DNA from: Marinibaculum sp040216765
GTDB taxonomy: Bacteria > Pseudomonadota > Alphaproteobacteria > Ferrovibrionales > Ferrovibrionaceae
Direction: 5' to 3'
Assembly: GCA_040216765.1 (NCBI GenBank)
Contig: JAVJON010000007.1
Span: forward strand, 372,001-436,000
DNA: 64,000 nucleotides
Shown one piece after another: positions 31,724 to 40,559 of the stretch. A model generated the notes under the pieces. It saw only the letters and a program-made list of their open reading frames with translations. It did no database searches and was not told the DNA's origin. Both the position numbers and the translations under genes were made by a program. Numbering within the stretch: the stretch's first letter is position 1; each line of letters begins with the position of its first letter.

Positions 31724-34138
31724 TCAGTGGGTGACCACCGTGTCCAGGTCGCCATCGTCCTCATGGGCCTTCGGTGCGACCTTTTTCTCTTCCTCTTCCT
31801 CATCCCACTGGATCGGGGTGAGCGGCCCGGTCAGGGCATTGCGCAGGACCTCGTCGCAGGTCGAGACCGGGATGATCTCGAGCCCGCGCTTCACGTTGTC
31901 CGGGATCTCCGGCAGGTCCTTCTCGTTGTCCTTCGGGATCAGCACCGTCTTGATGCCGCCCCGATGCGCCGCGAGCAGCTTCTCCTTCAGGCCGCCGATC
32001 GGCAGGACCCGGCCGCGCAACGTCACCTCGCCGGTCATGGCGATATCCTTGCGCACCGGGATCTGCGTCAGCACGGAGACGATCGAGGTGACCATCGCCA
32101 CGCCGGCCGACGGGCCGTCCTTCGGGGTCGCCCCTTCCGGCACGTGGATATGGATGTCCTTCTTGTCGAAGATCGGCGGACGCACGCCGAACTGCACCGC
32201 ATTGGCGCGGACATAGGACTTCGCCGCCTGCACCGATTCCTGCATGACATCGCCCAGCTTGCCGGTGATCGTCATCCGGCCCTTGCCCGGCAGCATCACC
32301 GACTCGATGGTCAGCAGCTCGCCGCCCACCTCGGTCCAGGCCAGGCCCGTGGTCACGCCGATCAGGTCGTCCGCCTCGGCCTCGCCGAACCGGTACTTCC
32401 GGACCCCGGCATATTTTTCAAGCGACTTGCGGGTGACCTTGATGCTCTCGGTCTCGTGCGAAAGGATCGCCTTGATCGCCTTGCGGGCCAGGTTGGCCAG
32501 TTCGCGCTCCAGGTTCCGGACGCCGGCTTCCCGCGTGTGATAGCGGATCAGGTCGCGCAGGGCATCGTCGGAGATCGACCACTCGCCCTTCTTCAGGCCA
32601 TTGGCCTTGATCTGCTTGGGCAGCAGGTGGCGCTTGGCGATCTCGACCTTCTCGTCCTCGGTATAACCGGCCAGGCGGATGATCTCCATCCGGTCCATCA
32701 GCGGCTGCGGCATCCGCAGCGTGTTGGCCGTGCAGATGAACATCACGTCCGACAGGTCGTAGTCGACCTCCAGGTAATGGTCGTTGAAGGTCGAGTTCTG
32801 CTCCGGATCCAGCACCTCCAGCAGGGCCGATGACGGATCGCCGCGGAAATCCGCGCCGAGCTTGTCGATCTCGTCCAGCAGGAACAGCGGGTTGACCGTC
32901 TTGGCCTTCTTCATCGACTGGATGACCTTGCCCGGCATGGAGCCGATATAGGTCCGCCGGTGGCCACGGATCTCCGCCTCGTCGCGGACGCCGCCCAGGC
33001 TCATGCGGATGAAGTTGCGGCCCGTTGCCCGCGCGATCGACTGGCCCAGGCTGGTCTTGCCGACGCCGGGCGGTCCCACCAGGCAGAGGATCGGCCCCTT
33101 CACCTTGTTCAGGCGCTGCTGAACGGCGAGGTATTCCAGGATCCGCTCCTTGACCTTCTCCAGCCCGTAATGATCGTCGTTCAGGATCGTCTCGGCCTGC
33201 TTCAGGTCCTTCTTGACCCGCGAACGCTTGCCCCAGGGCAGCGACATCATCCAGTCCAGGTAGTTCCGGACGACGGTCGCCTCCGCCGACATGGGCGACA
33301 TGTTGCGCAGCTTCTTCATCTCCGCCTGGGCCTTCTCGCGGGCCTCCTTGGAGAGCTTCGTCTTCTTGATCTTCTCCTCGAGCTCGGCCAGCTCGTCGCG
33401 GCCATCCTCGCCCTCGCCCAGCTCCTTCTGAATGGCCTTCATCTGCTCATTCAGGTAGTACTCGCGCTGGGTCTTCTCCATCTGCCGCTTCACGCGGCTG
33501 CGGATCCGCTTCTCGACCTGCAGGACGCCGATCTCGGCTTCCATCATGCCGTAGATCTTCTCCAGGCGGTCGGAGACGCTGTCGATCTCGAGAAGCTCCT
33601 GCTTCTCCGCAATCTTGATCGTCAGATGCGAGGCGACGGTATCCGCCAGCTTCGAGGGGTCCTCGATCTGGTTCAGCGAGACCAGGACCTCCGGCGGGAT
33701 CTTGCGGTTCAGCTTCACGTACTGCTCGAACTGCGAGATCACGGAGCGGCAGAGCGCCTCCAGTTCGCGCGCATCGCCATCCTTGTCGTCGATGCCTTCC
33801 GCTTCGGCCTGGAAGAACGCCTCGGTTTCCGTATAGCGCAGCAGGCGCGCGCGCCGGCCACCCTCGACCAGGACCTTCACCGTGCCGTCCGGCAGCTTCA
33901 GCAGCTGCAGCACGGAGGCGACGGTGCCGACCTCGTGGATGTCCTCCGGCCCGGGATCGTCCTGCGAGGCCTGTTTCTGCGCGACAAGCAGGATCTGCTT
34001 GTCGTCTTTCATGACGTCTTCCAGCGCCCGCACGGATTTCTCGCGACCGACAAAGAGCGGCACGATCATGTGCGGGAACACAACGATGTCTCGCAGCGGC
34101 AAGACCGGGAAGATGTGCTTCTGAGGGGTGTCCAACAT
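31724..34138 (-). CDS. lon: ATP-dependent protease Lon
   Basis: 804-residue AAA+ serine protease that degrades misfolded and regulatory proteins. The N-terminal substrate domain starts with FPVLPLRDIVVFPHMIVPLFVGREKS. Walker A is GPPGVGKTSLGQSIA, Walker B FLLDEIDKLG, and the protease domain has the catalytic serine in KDGPSAG with the lysine in GGLKEKLLAAHRGG. The ATG at 34138 has GGAGAG upstream; a longer frame through the promoter was rejected. The acidic C-terminal tail ends in DLDTVVTH. Confidence 0.97.
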   Translation of the reverse strand: MLDTPQKHIFPVLPLRDIVVFPHMIVPLFVGREKSVRALEDVMKDDKQILLVAQKQASQDDPGPEDIHEVGTVASVLQLLKLPDGTVKVLVEGGRRARLLRYTETEAFFQAEAEGIDDKDGDARELEALCRSVISQFEQYVKLNRKIPPEVLVSLNQIEDPSKLADTVASHLTIKIAEKQELLEIDSVSDRLEKIYGMMEAEIGVLQVEKRIRSRVKRQMEKTQREYYLNEQMKAIQKELGEGEDGRDELAELEEKIKKTKLSKEAREKAQAEMKKLRNMSPMSAEATVVRNYLDWMMSLPWGKRSRVKKDLKQAETILNDDHYGLEKVKERILEYLAVQQRLNKVKGPILCLVGPPGVGKTSLGQSIARATGRNFIRMSLGGVRDEAEIRGHRRTYIGSMPGKVIQSMKKAKTVNPLFLLDEIDKLGADFRGDPSSALLEVLDPEQNSTFNDHYLEVDYDLSDVMFICTANTLRMPQPLMDRMEIIRLAGYTEDEKVEIAKRHLLPKQIKANGLKKGEWSISDDALRDLIRYHTREAGVRNLERELANLARKAIKAILSHETESIKVTRKSLEKYAGVRKYRFGEAEADDLIGVTTGLAWTEVGGELLTIESVMLPGKGRMTITGKLGDVMQESVQAAKSYVRANAVQFGVRPPIFDKKDIHIHVPEGATPKDGPSAGVAMVTSIVSVLTQIPVRKDIAMTGEVTLRGRVLPIGGLKEKLLAAHRGGIKTVLIPKDNEKDLPEIPDNVKRGLEIIPVSTCDEVLRNALTGPLTPIQWDEEEEEKKVAPKAHEDDGDLDTVVTH

Positions 34139-34316
34139 GAGCTCTCTCCAATCGCCGCATGGCGCCCAGAATGCGATCCGTCGGTCAAGCCGCCCCCTGC
34201 CCGCGCCCGGCGGGGGATGAGGCCGGCTGTTGCGACCCGACGGATCTCGGTGGAACGGCACGCCAGCGGCAGACACTGACATGGCGACGGCCGGTGAAGC
34301 ACCGCCGCTCGATCTC

Positions 34317-34345
34317 ACATGGCGCGCCGCACCTTCGGCTTCAAG
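34317..34345 (-). promoter_or_regulatory. Heat-shock (sigma32-like) promoter of lon
   Basis: On the minus strand CTTGAAG (34345-34339) and CGCCATGT (34324-34317) are 14 bases apart, close to the RpoH consensus CTTGAAA-N(11-16)-CCCCATnT. It lies about 180 bases before the lon start. Just upstream, TATATT (around 34378-34383) could be the -10 of a vegetative promoter. The rest of the 349-base lon-clpX gap holds no gene. Confidence 0.55.
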
Positions 34346-34487
34346 TCACGTGGCCGGGAGGCCACCCGCAATTGCCTAAATATAGCGCTTCTTGCCGATC
34401 CGGCCGCAACCCCTCGTGTCCTGAAGGGGGCGGTCGCAATCGGCACCAGCCCGGCCGCCATCTGCCGGGCCGACAGGCCGCGGATCG

Positions 34488-35756
34488 TCACGCAGAGGTG
34501 CCGACATCCTCGCGCTTGCGATCGGCGTAGATCAGCAACGGCTTGGCATTGCCTTCGACGACCTCTGCCGAGATCACGACCTCCTCCACACCCTCGTGGG
34601 TGGGCAGGTCGAACATCGGGTCCAGCAGGATCGCTTCGAGGATCGAGCGCAGGCCGCGCGCACCGGTCTTCCGGGCGATCGCCTTCTTGGCAATGGCCCG
34701 CATGGCATCGTCGGAGAATGTCAGGTTGACATCCTCGAGCTCGAACATCCGCTGGTACTGCTTGACCAGCGCATTCTTCGGCTTCGACAGGATCTCGACC
34801 AGGGCTTCCTCGTCCAGATCGGTCAGGGTCGCGACCACCGGCAGCCGGCCGATGAACTCAGGGATCAGGCCGAACTTCAGCAGGTCCTCGGGCTCCACCT
34901 CGGCCAGCACCTGGCCGGTCTGGCGGTCGTCCGGCGACTGCACATCGGCATTGAAGCCGATGGAGGTGCCGCGGCCACGCTGGCTGATGATCTTGTCCAG
35001 CCCGGCAAAGGCGCCGCCGCAGATGAACAGGATGTTGGTGGTGTCGACCTGCAGGAATTCCTGCTGCGGATGTTTCCGGCCGCCCTGCGGCGGCGCGCTG
35101 GCGACCGAGCCCTCCATGATCTTCAGGAGCGCCTGCTGCACGCCTTCGCCCGACACGTCGCGGGTGATCGAGGGGTTGTCGGACTTGCGGCTGATCTTGT
35201 CGACCTCGTCGATATAGACGATGCCGCGCTGCGCGCGCTCGACATTGTAGTCGGCCGATTGCAGCAGCTTGAGGATGATGTTCTCGACATCCTCGCCGAC
35301 ATAGCCGGCCTCGGTCAGGGTGGTGGCGTCGGCCATGGTGAACGGCACTTCCAGGATCCGCGCCAGGGTCTGGGCCAGCAGGGTCTTGCCGCAGCCTGTC
35401 GGCCCGATCAGCAGGATGTTGGACTTCGCCAGTTCGACATCGTTGTTCTTGGCACCGTGGTTGATGCGCTTGTAATGGTTGTGGACCGCAACCGACAGCA
35501 CCCGCTTGGCATGCTGCTGGCCGATCACATAGTCGTCGAGCACGTCGCAGATCTCGCGCGGCGTCGGCACGCCGTCCCGCGTCTTGACCAGGGTGCTCTT
35601 GTGCTCCTCACGGATGATATCCATGCAGAGTTCGACGCATTCATCGCAGATGAACACGGTCGGGCCCGCAATGAGCTTGCGCACTTCGTGCTGGCTCTTG
35701 CCGCAGAAGGAGCAGTAGAGCGTGTTCTTGGAATCGCCGCCGCTGATCTTCGTCAT
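34488..35756 (-). CDS. clpX: ATP-dependent Clp protease ATP-binding subunit ClpX
   Basis: 422-residue AAA+ unfoldase that feeds ClpP. The N-terminal zinc finger uses Cys15, Cys18, Cys37 and Cys40. Walker A GPTGCGKT is at residues 118-125, Walker B in GIVYIDEVDKI, the pore loop is GYVGEDVENI, and the IGF-type loop that docks ClpP is present as LIPEFIGRLP further on. The ATG at 35756 follows CGGAGTTTTC. It is separated from clpP by an unusually long 423-base gap and so probably has its own promoter. Confidence 0.97.
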   Translation of the reverse strand: MTKISGGDSKNTLYCSFCGKSQHEVRKLIAGPTVFICDECVELCMDIIREEHKSTLVKTRDGVPTPREICDVLDDYVIGQQHAKRVLSVAVHNHYKRINHGAKNNDVELAKSNILLIGPTGCGKTLLAQTLARILEVPFTMADATTLTEAGYVGEDVENIILKLLQSADYNVERAQRGIVYIDEVDKISRKSDNPSITRDVSGEGVQQALLKIMEGSVASAPPQGGRKHPQQEFLQVDTTNILFICGGAFAGLDKIISQRGRGTSIGFNADVQSPDDRQTGQVLAEVEPEDLLKFGLIPEFIGRLPVVATLTDLDEEALVEILSKPKNALVKQYQRMFELEDVNLTFSDDAMRAIAKKAIARKTGARGLRSILEAILLDPMFDLPTHEGVEEVVISAEVVEGNAKPLLIYADRKREDVGTSA

Positions 35757-36179
35757 GAAAACTCCGTCACTCCATGCCGGTCCGCCGCGTCCAGCGGCCC
35801 GTCCATGACCGAGATGTGGCACGTCGTGCCATCTTAGACAACCTGTCGCCCACGCGACAGCCAGTCCCGGTCATAATCCGGTCGGGGCCCTGCCCGTTCC
35901 CGGTCCAAATTCTGTCGCCGCCCAGGCCAGGCCCTCGCAGTCGGGACATCCCGGCGCGGCCGGCCCGGTCGGGTCGTGCCCGCCGGGCTGCCGATTCCGC
36001 CCCAGACCGCCCGGTCGTCAGGCGAAACCCGGCGTCGCGCGGTCGCCAACGGCCGGATACCTGCAAGAGGCGTTCCGGCCGAACCACTGGCGAGGCATCC
36101 GAATCCGCCCCGATCCCGCCTCCGTCAGATGATGGGGCGGCTGCCATGCGCCGCCAAGACTGACCGAAGGGATAGCAGG
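35757..36179 (-). promoter_or_regulatory. clpP-clpX intergenic region with an inverted repeat
   Basis: 423 bases without a gene. The notable element is the perfect inverted repeat CTGTCGC-CCAC-GCGACAG (35843-35860), about 90 bases before the clpX start; a further CTGTCGC occurs near 35922. On the clpX strand TAAGAT lies a few bases downstream of the repeat and could be a -10 box, so the repeat would overlap the -35 area as an operator. No strong sigma32-like match was found here. Confidence 0.35.
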
Positions 36180-36827
36180 TCAGGCCTTGGCGCCGTTGGC
36201 CGCCTTCTCATCCATTACCGCGCGACTGGTTACCACCTCGTCAATAAGGCCGAAATCCTTTGCGACGGTGGGCAACATGAAGGTGTCGCGCTCCATCACT
36301 TTTTCGACAGCCTCGACCGGCTTGCCGGTGTGCTTGGCGTAGATCTCGTTCAGCCGCGCACGGATCTCCAGGATCTCCCGCGCATGGATCTCGATATCGG
36401 TGGCCTGGCCCTGAAACCCGCCGGAGGGCTGGTGCACCATGATCCGGGCATTGGGCAGCGAGAAGCGCTTGCCCTTGGCGCCCGCTGTCAGCAGCAGCGA
36501 GCCCATCGAGGCGGCCTGCCCGAGGCAGAGGGTCGCCACCTCCGGCCGGATGTACTGCATCGTGTCGTAGATCGACAGGCCGGAGGTGACGACACCGCCC
36601 GGGCTGTTGATGTACATGGCGATATCCTTCTTCGGATTCTCCGCCTCCAGGAACAGGAGCTGCGCGGTGATCAGGGTCGCCATCTCGTCGCTGACCTGGC
36701 CGGTCACGAAGACGATGCGCTCCTTCAGCAGGCGCGAATAGATGTCGTAGGAGCGCTCACCGCGGTTGGTCTGCTCGACGACCATGGGGACGAGATAGTT
36801 GGTGACGGCGCGTACCGGGTCGTTCAT
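36180..36827 (-). CDS. clpP: ATP-dependent Clp protease proteolytic subunit ClpP
   Basis: 215-residue serine peptidase that assembles into a 14-mer. The triad is Ser107 (GQAASMGS), His132 (MVHQPSGG) and Asp181 (RDTFM). YINSPGGVVTSGLSIYDTMQ is the substrate-binding strand region. AAGGA lies 8 bases before the ATG at 36827. The 276-base gap up to tig contains no gene and no obvious terminator. Confidence 0.97.
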   Translation of the reverse strand: MNDPVRAVTNYLVPMVVEQTNRGERSYDIYSRLLKERIVFVTGQVSDEMATLITAQLLFLEAENPKKDIAMYINSPGGVVTSGLSIYDTMQYIRPEVATLCLGQAASMGSLLLTAGAKGKRFSLPNARIMVHQPSGGFQGQATDIEIHAREILEIRARLNEIYAKHTGKPVEAVEKVMERDTFMLPTVAKDFGLIDEVVTSRAVMDEKAANGAKA

Positions 36828-37103
36828 CGCTGTTTTCCTTGGCTCGGCTCAGGGCGCGCATCGGAGCGCGGGTCGGAGGGCTCGTCTCGGGGGCCCGGGT
36901 CGGGCGAACTGGCAAGCGGGGCCGGGCAGCCATCTGCTGGCTCCCCGGCCCGCGTCTGTGGCGGGCGCCGACCGGCAGTCCGGTGGAACGGTAGCCGGAT
37001 GGCTATCGCGACGCCACTCGGGACCGTCCACCTGCGGACAGGCTTGCCGGACGACTATGGCCTGGGCATGGCAACTGGCCCGGCCCGGTCCGTCGGACCC
37101 GGC

Positions 37104-38558
37104 TCAGGCGCCCTTGCCGTGGTCGTGGTCATGATCGTGGTGATGGTCGTGCCCATGATGGTCGTGGTCGTGGTCGTGGTCGTGTCCGTGATGGCCGTGA
37201 TCATGGTCGTGACCGGCATGGCCGTCGGCCTCGTCCTCCGCCTCCGCCAGCGCCATGAACTCCGTCGCGGTCAGCTTGCGGTCGTTGAGCTTGGCCATCT
37301 CCAGCACGAAATCGACCACCTTGTCTTCATATATGGGGGCGCGCAGCCGCTGCATCATCTCCGGGTTCTGCTGATAGAACTCGAGCACCTGCTGCTCCTG
37401 TCCCGGATAGCGCCGCGCCTCGTCCAGCAGGGCGCGCTGCATCTCGTCCTGCTGCACCTGGATATTGTTGAAACGGCCCACCTCGGCAAGCACGAGGCCC
37501 AGCCGCACCCGGCGCTCGGCGATCGCGCGGTACTCGGCCTGCAGGTCCTCCTCGCTCTTGCCGGACTTCTCCTTCTCCGCCGTCAGGGCGGCCTCGTCCG
37601 CGGCGACCTGCTGCCAGATCTGGTCGAACTCGCCCTTCAGCATCCCTTCCGGCACCGCGAAATCGTACCGCTCTGCCAGGGCGTCGAGCAGCTTGCGCTT
37701 CACCAGGAAGCGCGCTGCCCGGTCGAACTCGCCCTGCATCTGCTGGCGTACCATGTTGCGCAGTTCGTCGAGCGATTGCAGGCCCAGTTTTTCCGCAAAG
37801 GCATCGTCGATCACGGCCGCCTCGGGCGCGCGGATCTCCTTCACGGTGACATCGAACACCGCCGCCTTGCCGGCCAGCTCGGTATTCCCGTAGGCCTCCG
37901 GGAAAGTGACGTCGACCGCGCGCTGCTCGCCCTCCGTGCTGCCGATCAGCTGGTCCTCGAAGCCGGGAATGAAGCTGCCGGAGCCGAGCTCCAGGTTATA
38001 GTCCTCCGCCGTGCCGCCCTCGAAGGCGATCCCGTCGACCTTGCCGACAAAGTCGATCACCAGGGAATCGCCGGATTCAGCGGGCCGCGGCTCGGAAATC
38101 CGGGTGAAGCTCTTCTGCTGATCGGCGATCGCCTTCAGCTGCTCCTCCACCTTCTCCTCTTCCGGCTCGGCGCTCACGCGCTCCAGCTCGATGGTGGAGA
38201 AATCGCCCAGTTCGAACTCGGGCATGATCTCGAAGTTCACCGAGCAGGCCAGGTCCTTGCCTTCTTCCGGTTCGCCGAAATCGACGGCCGGCTCGGTCGC
38301 AGGGCGCAGGTTGTGCTCCGCCAGGCATTTCTGCATCGCGTCGTTCACGGTCTCGCTGACCACTTCGCCGAACGCCGCACGGCCGTACTGCTTGCGCAGG
38401 AGCTTCACCGGAGCCTTGCCCGGCCGGAAACCCGGCATCCGGACCTGCTTGCTCAGGTCCTTCAGCTTCTCGTCGACCTTCGCCTCCAGCTCCGCGGCCG
38501 GCACGTTGATCTTGATCTCCCGCCGCAGACCCTCCGGCGCGCTCACATTGATATCCAT
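37104..38558 (-). CDS. tig: Trigger factor with a histidine-rich C-terminal tail
   Basis: 484-residue ribosome-bound chaperone and prolyl isomerase. The ribosome-binding domain has the signature GFRPGKAPVKLLRKQYG, the FKBP-like domain includes DSLVIDFVGKVDGIAFEGG, and the helical arms follow. The last 40 or so residues are an almost pure His/Asp tail (repeats such as HDHDHDHDHHGHDHHH), absent from E. coli trigger factor but reminiscent of SlyD tails, so metal binding is likely. The tail is encoded by an imperfect ATG/GTC-rich triplet repeat at about 37110-37225. GAGAGGG precedes the ATG at 38558. Confidence 0.95.
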   Translation of the reverse strand: MDINVSAPEGLRREIKINVPAAELEAKVDEKLKDLSKQVRMPGFRPGKAPVKLLRKQYGRAAFGEVVSETVNDAMQKCLAEHNLRPATEPAVDFGEPEEGKDLACSVNFEIMPEFELGDFSTIELERVSAEPEEEKVEEQLKAIADQQKSFTRISEPRPAESGDSLVIDFVGKVDGIAFEGGTAEDYNLELGSGSFIPGFEDQLIGSTEGEQRAVDVTFPEAYGNTELAGKAAVFDVTVKEIRAPEAAVIDDAFAEKLGLQSLDELRNMVRQQMQGEFDRAARFLVKRKLLDALAERYDFAVPEGMLKGEFDQIWQQVAADEAALTAEKEKSGKSEEDLQAEYRAIAERRVRLGLVLAEVGRFNNIQVQQDEMQRALLDEARRYPGQEQQVLEFYQQNPEMMQRLRAPIYEDKVVDFVLEMAKLNDRKLTATEFMALAEAEDEADGHAGHDHDHGHHGHDHDHDHDHHGHDHHHDHDHDHGKGA

Positions 38559-38674
38559 TCCTCGTCGCCCTCTCTCAGCGCATCGGCTTCTGCATCCGTG
38601 GCAATCGCAAGCACCCGGGCGGCCCCCCGGCACAGCCGGGGTCCCGATCGGCGACACGGGCGGATGCGGCGGGC

Positions 38675-38761
38675 TGGTGCGGGCGAAGGGACTCGAACCC
38701 CCACGGCATTTCTGCCACCAGGACCTAAACCTGGCGCGTCTACCAGTTCCGCCACGCCCGC
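38675..38761 (-). tRNA. tRNA-Leu (anticodon TAG)
   Basis: Acceptor GCGGGCG pairs with CGCCCGC; the anticodon stem CCAGG/CCTGG encloses TTTAGGT (anticodon TAG); a long variable arm follows, as expected for a class II tRNA; the T arm contains GGTTCGAGTCC. The discriminator is A and CCA is encoded (38675-38677). It sits upstream of tig on the same strand. Confidence 0.97.
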
Positions 38762-38975
38762 ATCGATGTCGGGAGCCCAGGCGCCGGTCCGCTGCAACCG
38801 CGTCGGTCTGTCGCTGCCGCCCGGCTGGGCGGCGCCGACAGGCCCCGAATACGGCCGTTTCCGATGGCGGACAGGCCTTGCGATCGAAAATAGCCCGCGT
38901 CTATAGCACGGCAGCCGGAAACACAAAAAGCCGAATGCTCGCCAGCCCCGCCGATCCGCCGCCCGAGCCGCAGCC

Positions 38976-40544
38976 TCAGGGCCGCAGCAGGCGCTTCACG
39001 GCACCGGCTGCCGCGACCGTGCCGTCGGTGCGATAGGCCTCGTGGTTCTCTTCGATCTCGTCCAGCTTGTAGCGATAGTTGACCATCAGGCCGGCGGCCT
39101 CCGAAAGGCCCTTGGCCGACCGGTCCCCGAGCCAGTTCAGCCGCTCGACCCGTGCCCCGTTCGACAGGTGGAAATGGCCCACGCGGTCCATGGCGCGATT
39201 GCCGCGCCGGGCGGCCAGCAGGTAGCGCGCGCCCAGGCGCATCAACAGCGGCTCCAGCGCGGCGGCGCAGGCGGCATCCTCCGGCCAGTCGGTACGCTCC
39301 AGCTGCGCCGACAGGATGGCGGGCGCCGCCGTTTCGTCCGTCCCGTGGTCGAGGCGGGCCAGGGCCTTGCGCTCCTCGTCAAGCAGGAGATCGCCCGCAT
39401 CCTTCGCCAGTTCGCCGTCCAGCCAGGCCCTGAACCCGGGCATCGGCGACAGGGTGGCGAAGGTCTTGAGGTTCGGCAGGTCCCGGCGCAGTTCCTCCAC
39501 AACCCGCTTGATCAGGAAATTGCCGAAACTGACCCCGCGCAGCCCCTTCTGGCAGTTGGAGATCGAATAGAAGATCGCGGTGTCGGCTTCCCGCGGGTCA
39601 AGCGGCGGCGCTTCCCGGTCGAGCAGTTCCTGGACATCGCCGGCGATGCCGTCGACCAGCGCCACCTCCACGAAGATCAGCGGCTCCTGCGGCATGCGGG
39701 GATGGAAGAAGGCATAGCAGCGCCGGTCCGAATCCAGCCGCTTCTTCAGGTCCTCCCAGGACTCGATGCGATGCACGGCCTCGTAGGCGATCAGCTTCTC
39801 CAGGAGCGCAGCCGGCGCCTGCCAGGTGATCAGGGTGAGGTCGAGGAAGCCGATGTCGAACCAGCCCACGAGGATCTCCTTGAAGTCGTCGTCGAGCATC
39901 CGGCAGGCATCGCGGTCGGCACCCGCCGGCCGCGCATCGTCGAGTGCCAGCAGGTCCGCCCGCATGTCGACCAGGAACTTCACGCCCTGCTCCAACACGT
40001 TGAACTGGCGGAACAATGTGAGCCTCGGAGACGCCAGGGCCTGCCGCATCTGCCGTTCCGCCTCGTGCCGTTCCCGGGCATCCGTGGCGGCCTGCCAGCG
40101 CCCGACGGCCCGGGCCAGGTCGGCCCCCGCCGGGCCATAGTCCGCGGCCAGCAGCCGGAAGAAGCGCGCGCGGCCCTCGGGCGACAGGGTCAGGTAGGTG
40201 CGGCCCAGCTCTGCCGCGTGCAGCCGCGCCGCCACCTCCCCGCCCCGGCCGGTCAGGCATTCGTCGACCTGGCGGCGCAGCCGTTCCAGGTCGTCGTCCG
40301 GCAGGTCCGGCCGCAACTGCCCGGTCAGTCGCATCCGCGCGGAGCCGGCGGCCTCCCGCCAGACCCTGCTGAGGCGATTGACGGTACGGTCCAGCAGGGT
40401 GGTCCCCGGCGGCGGCAGTGCCGCAGCATCGATCGCCTGGTCGCCGGCGGAAGGGGATATCGCGGGTGCCGGCGGCGCGGCCTCGGCGGTGCTGTCCGGT
40501 GTCATATCGGATATCTGAGAACCCACCATTTCCTCCGCAACCAT
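38976..40544 (-). CDS. Malonyl-CoA decarboxylase
   Basis: 522 residues. The family converts malonyl-CoA to acetyl-CoA and CO2. The helical N-terminal domain runs to about residue 190 and the GNAT-like catalytic domain follows, with FYSISNCQKGLRGVSFGNFLIKRVVEEL and the conserved FATLSPMPGFRAWL, which holds the catalytic serine; a histidine in GRFHLSNGA-type context (HFHLSNGARVERLNW) is near the C-terminus. The first 45 residues are Ala/Pro-rich and may include an overlong start (ATGs also at 40529 and 40505). It follows nnr by 15 bases. Confidence 0.92.
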   Translation of the reverse strand: MVAEEMVGSQISDMTPDSTAEAAPPAPAISPSAGDQAIDAAALPPPGTTLLDRTVNRLSRVWREAAGSARMRLTGQLRPDLPDDDLERLRRQVDECLTGRGGEVAARLHAAELGRTYLTLSPEGRARFFRLLAADYGPAGADLARAVGRWQAATDARERHEAERQMRQALASPRLTLFRQFNVLEQGVKFLVDMRADLLALDDARPAGADRDACRMLDDDFKEILVGWFDIGFLDLTLITWQAPAALLEKLIAYEAVHRIESWEDLKKRLDSDRRCYAFFHPRMPQEPLIFVEVALVDGIAGDVQELLDREAPPLDPREADTAIFYSISNCQKGLRGVSFGNFLIKRVVEELRRDLPNLKTFATLSPMPGFRAWLDGELAKDAGDLLLDEERKALARLDHGTDETAAPAILSAQLERTDWPEDAACAAALEPLLMRLGARYLLAARRGNRAMDRVGHFHLSNGARVERLNWLGDRSAKGLSEAAGLMVNYRYKLDEIEENHEAYRTDGTVAAAGAVKRLLRP

Positions 40545-40559
40545 TCCGATCGGCCTGCC

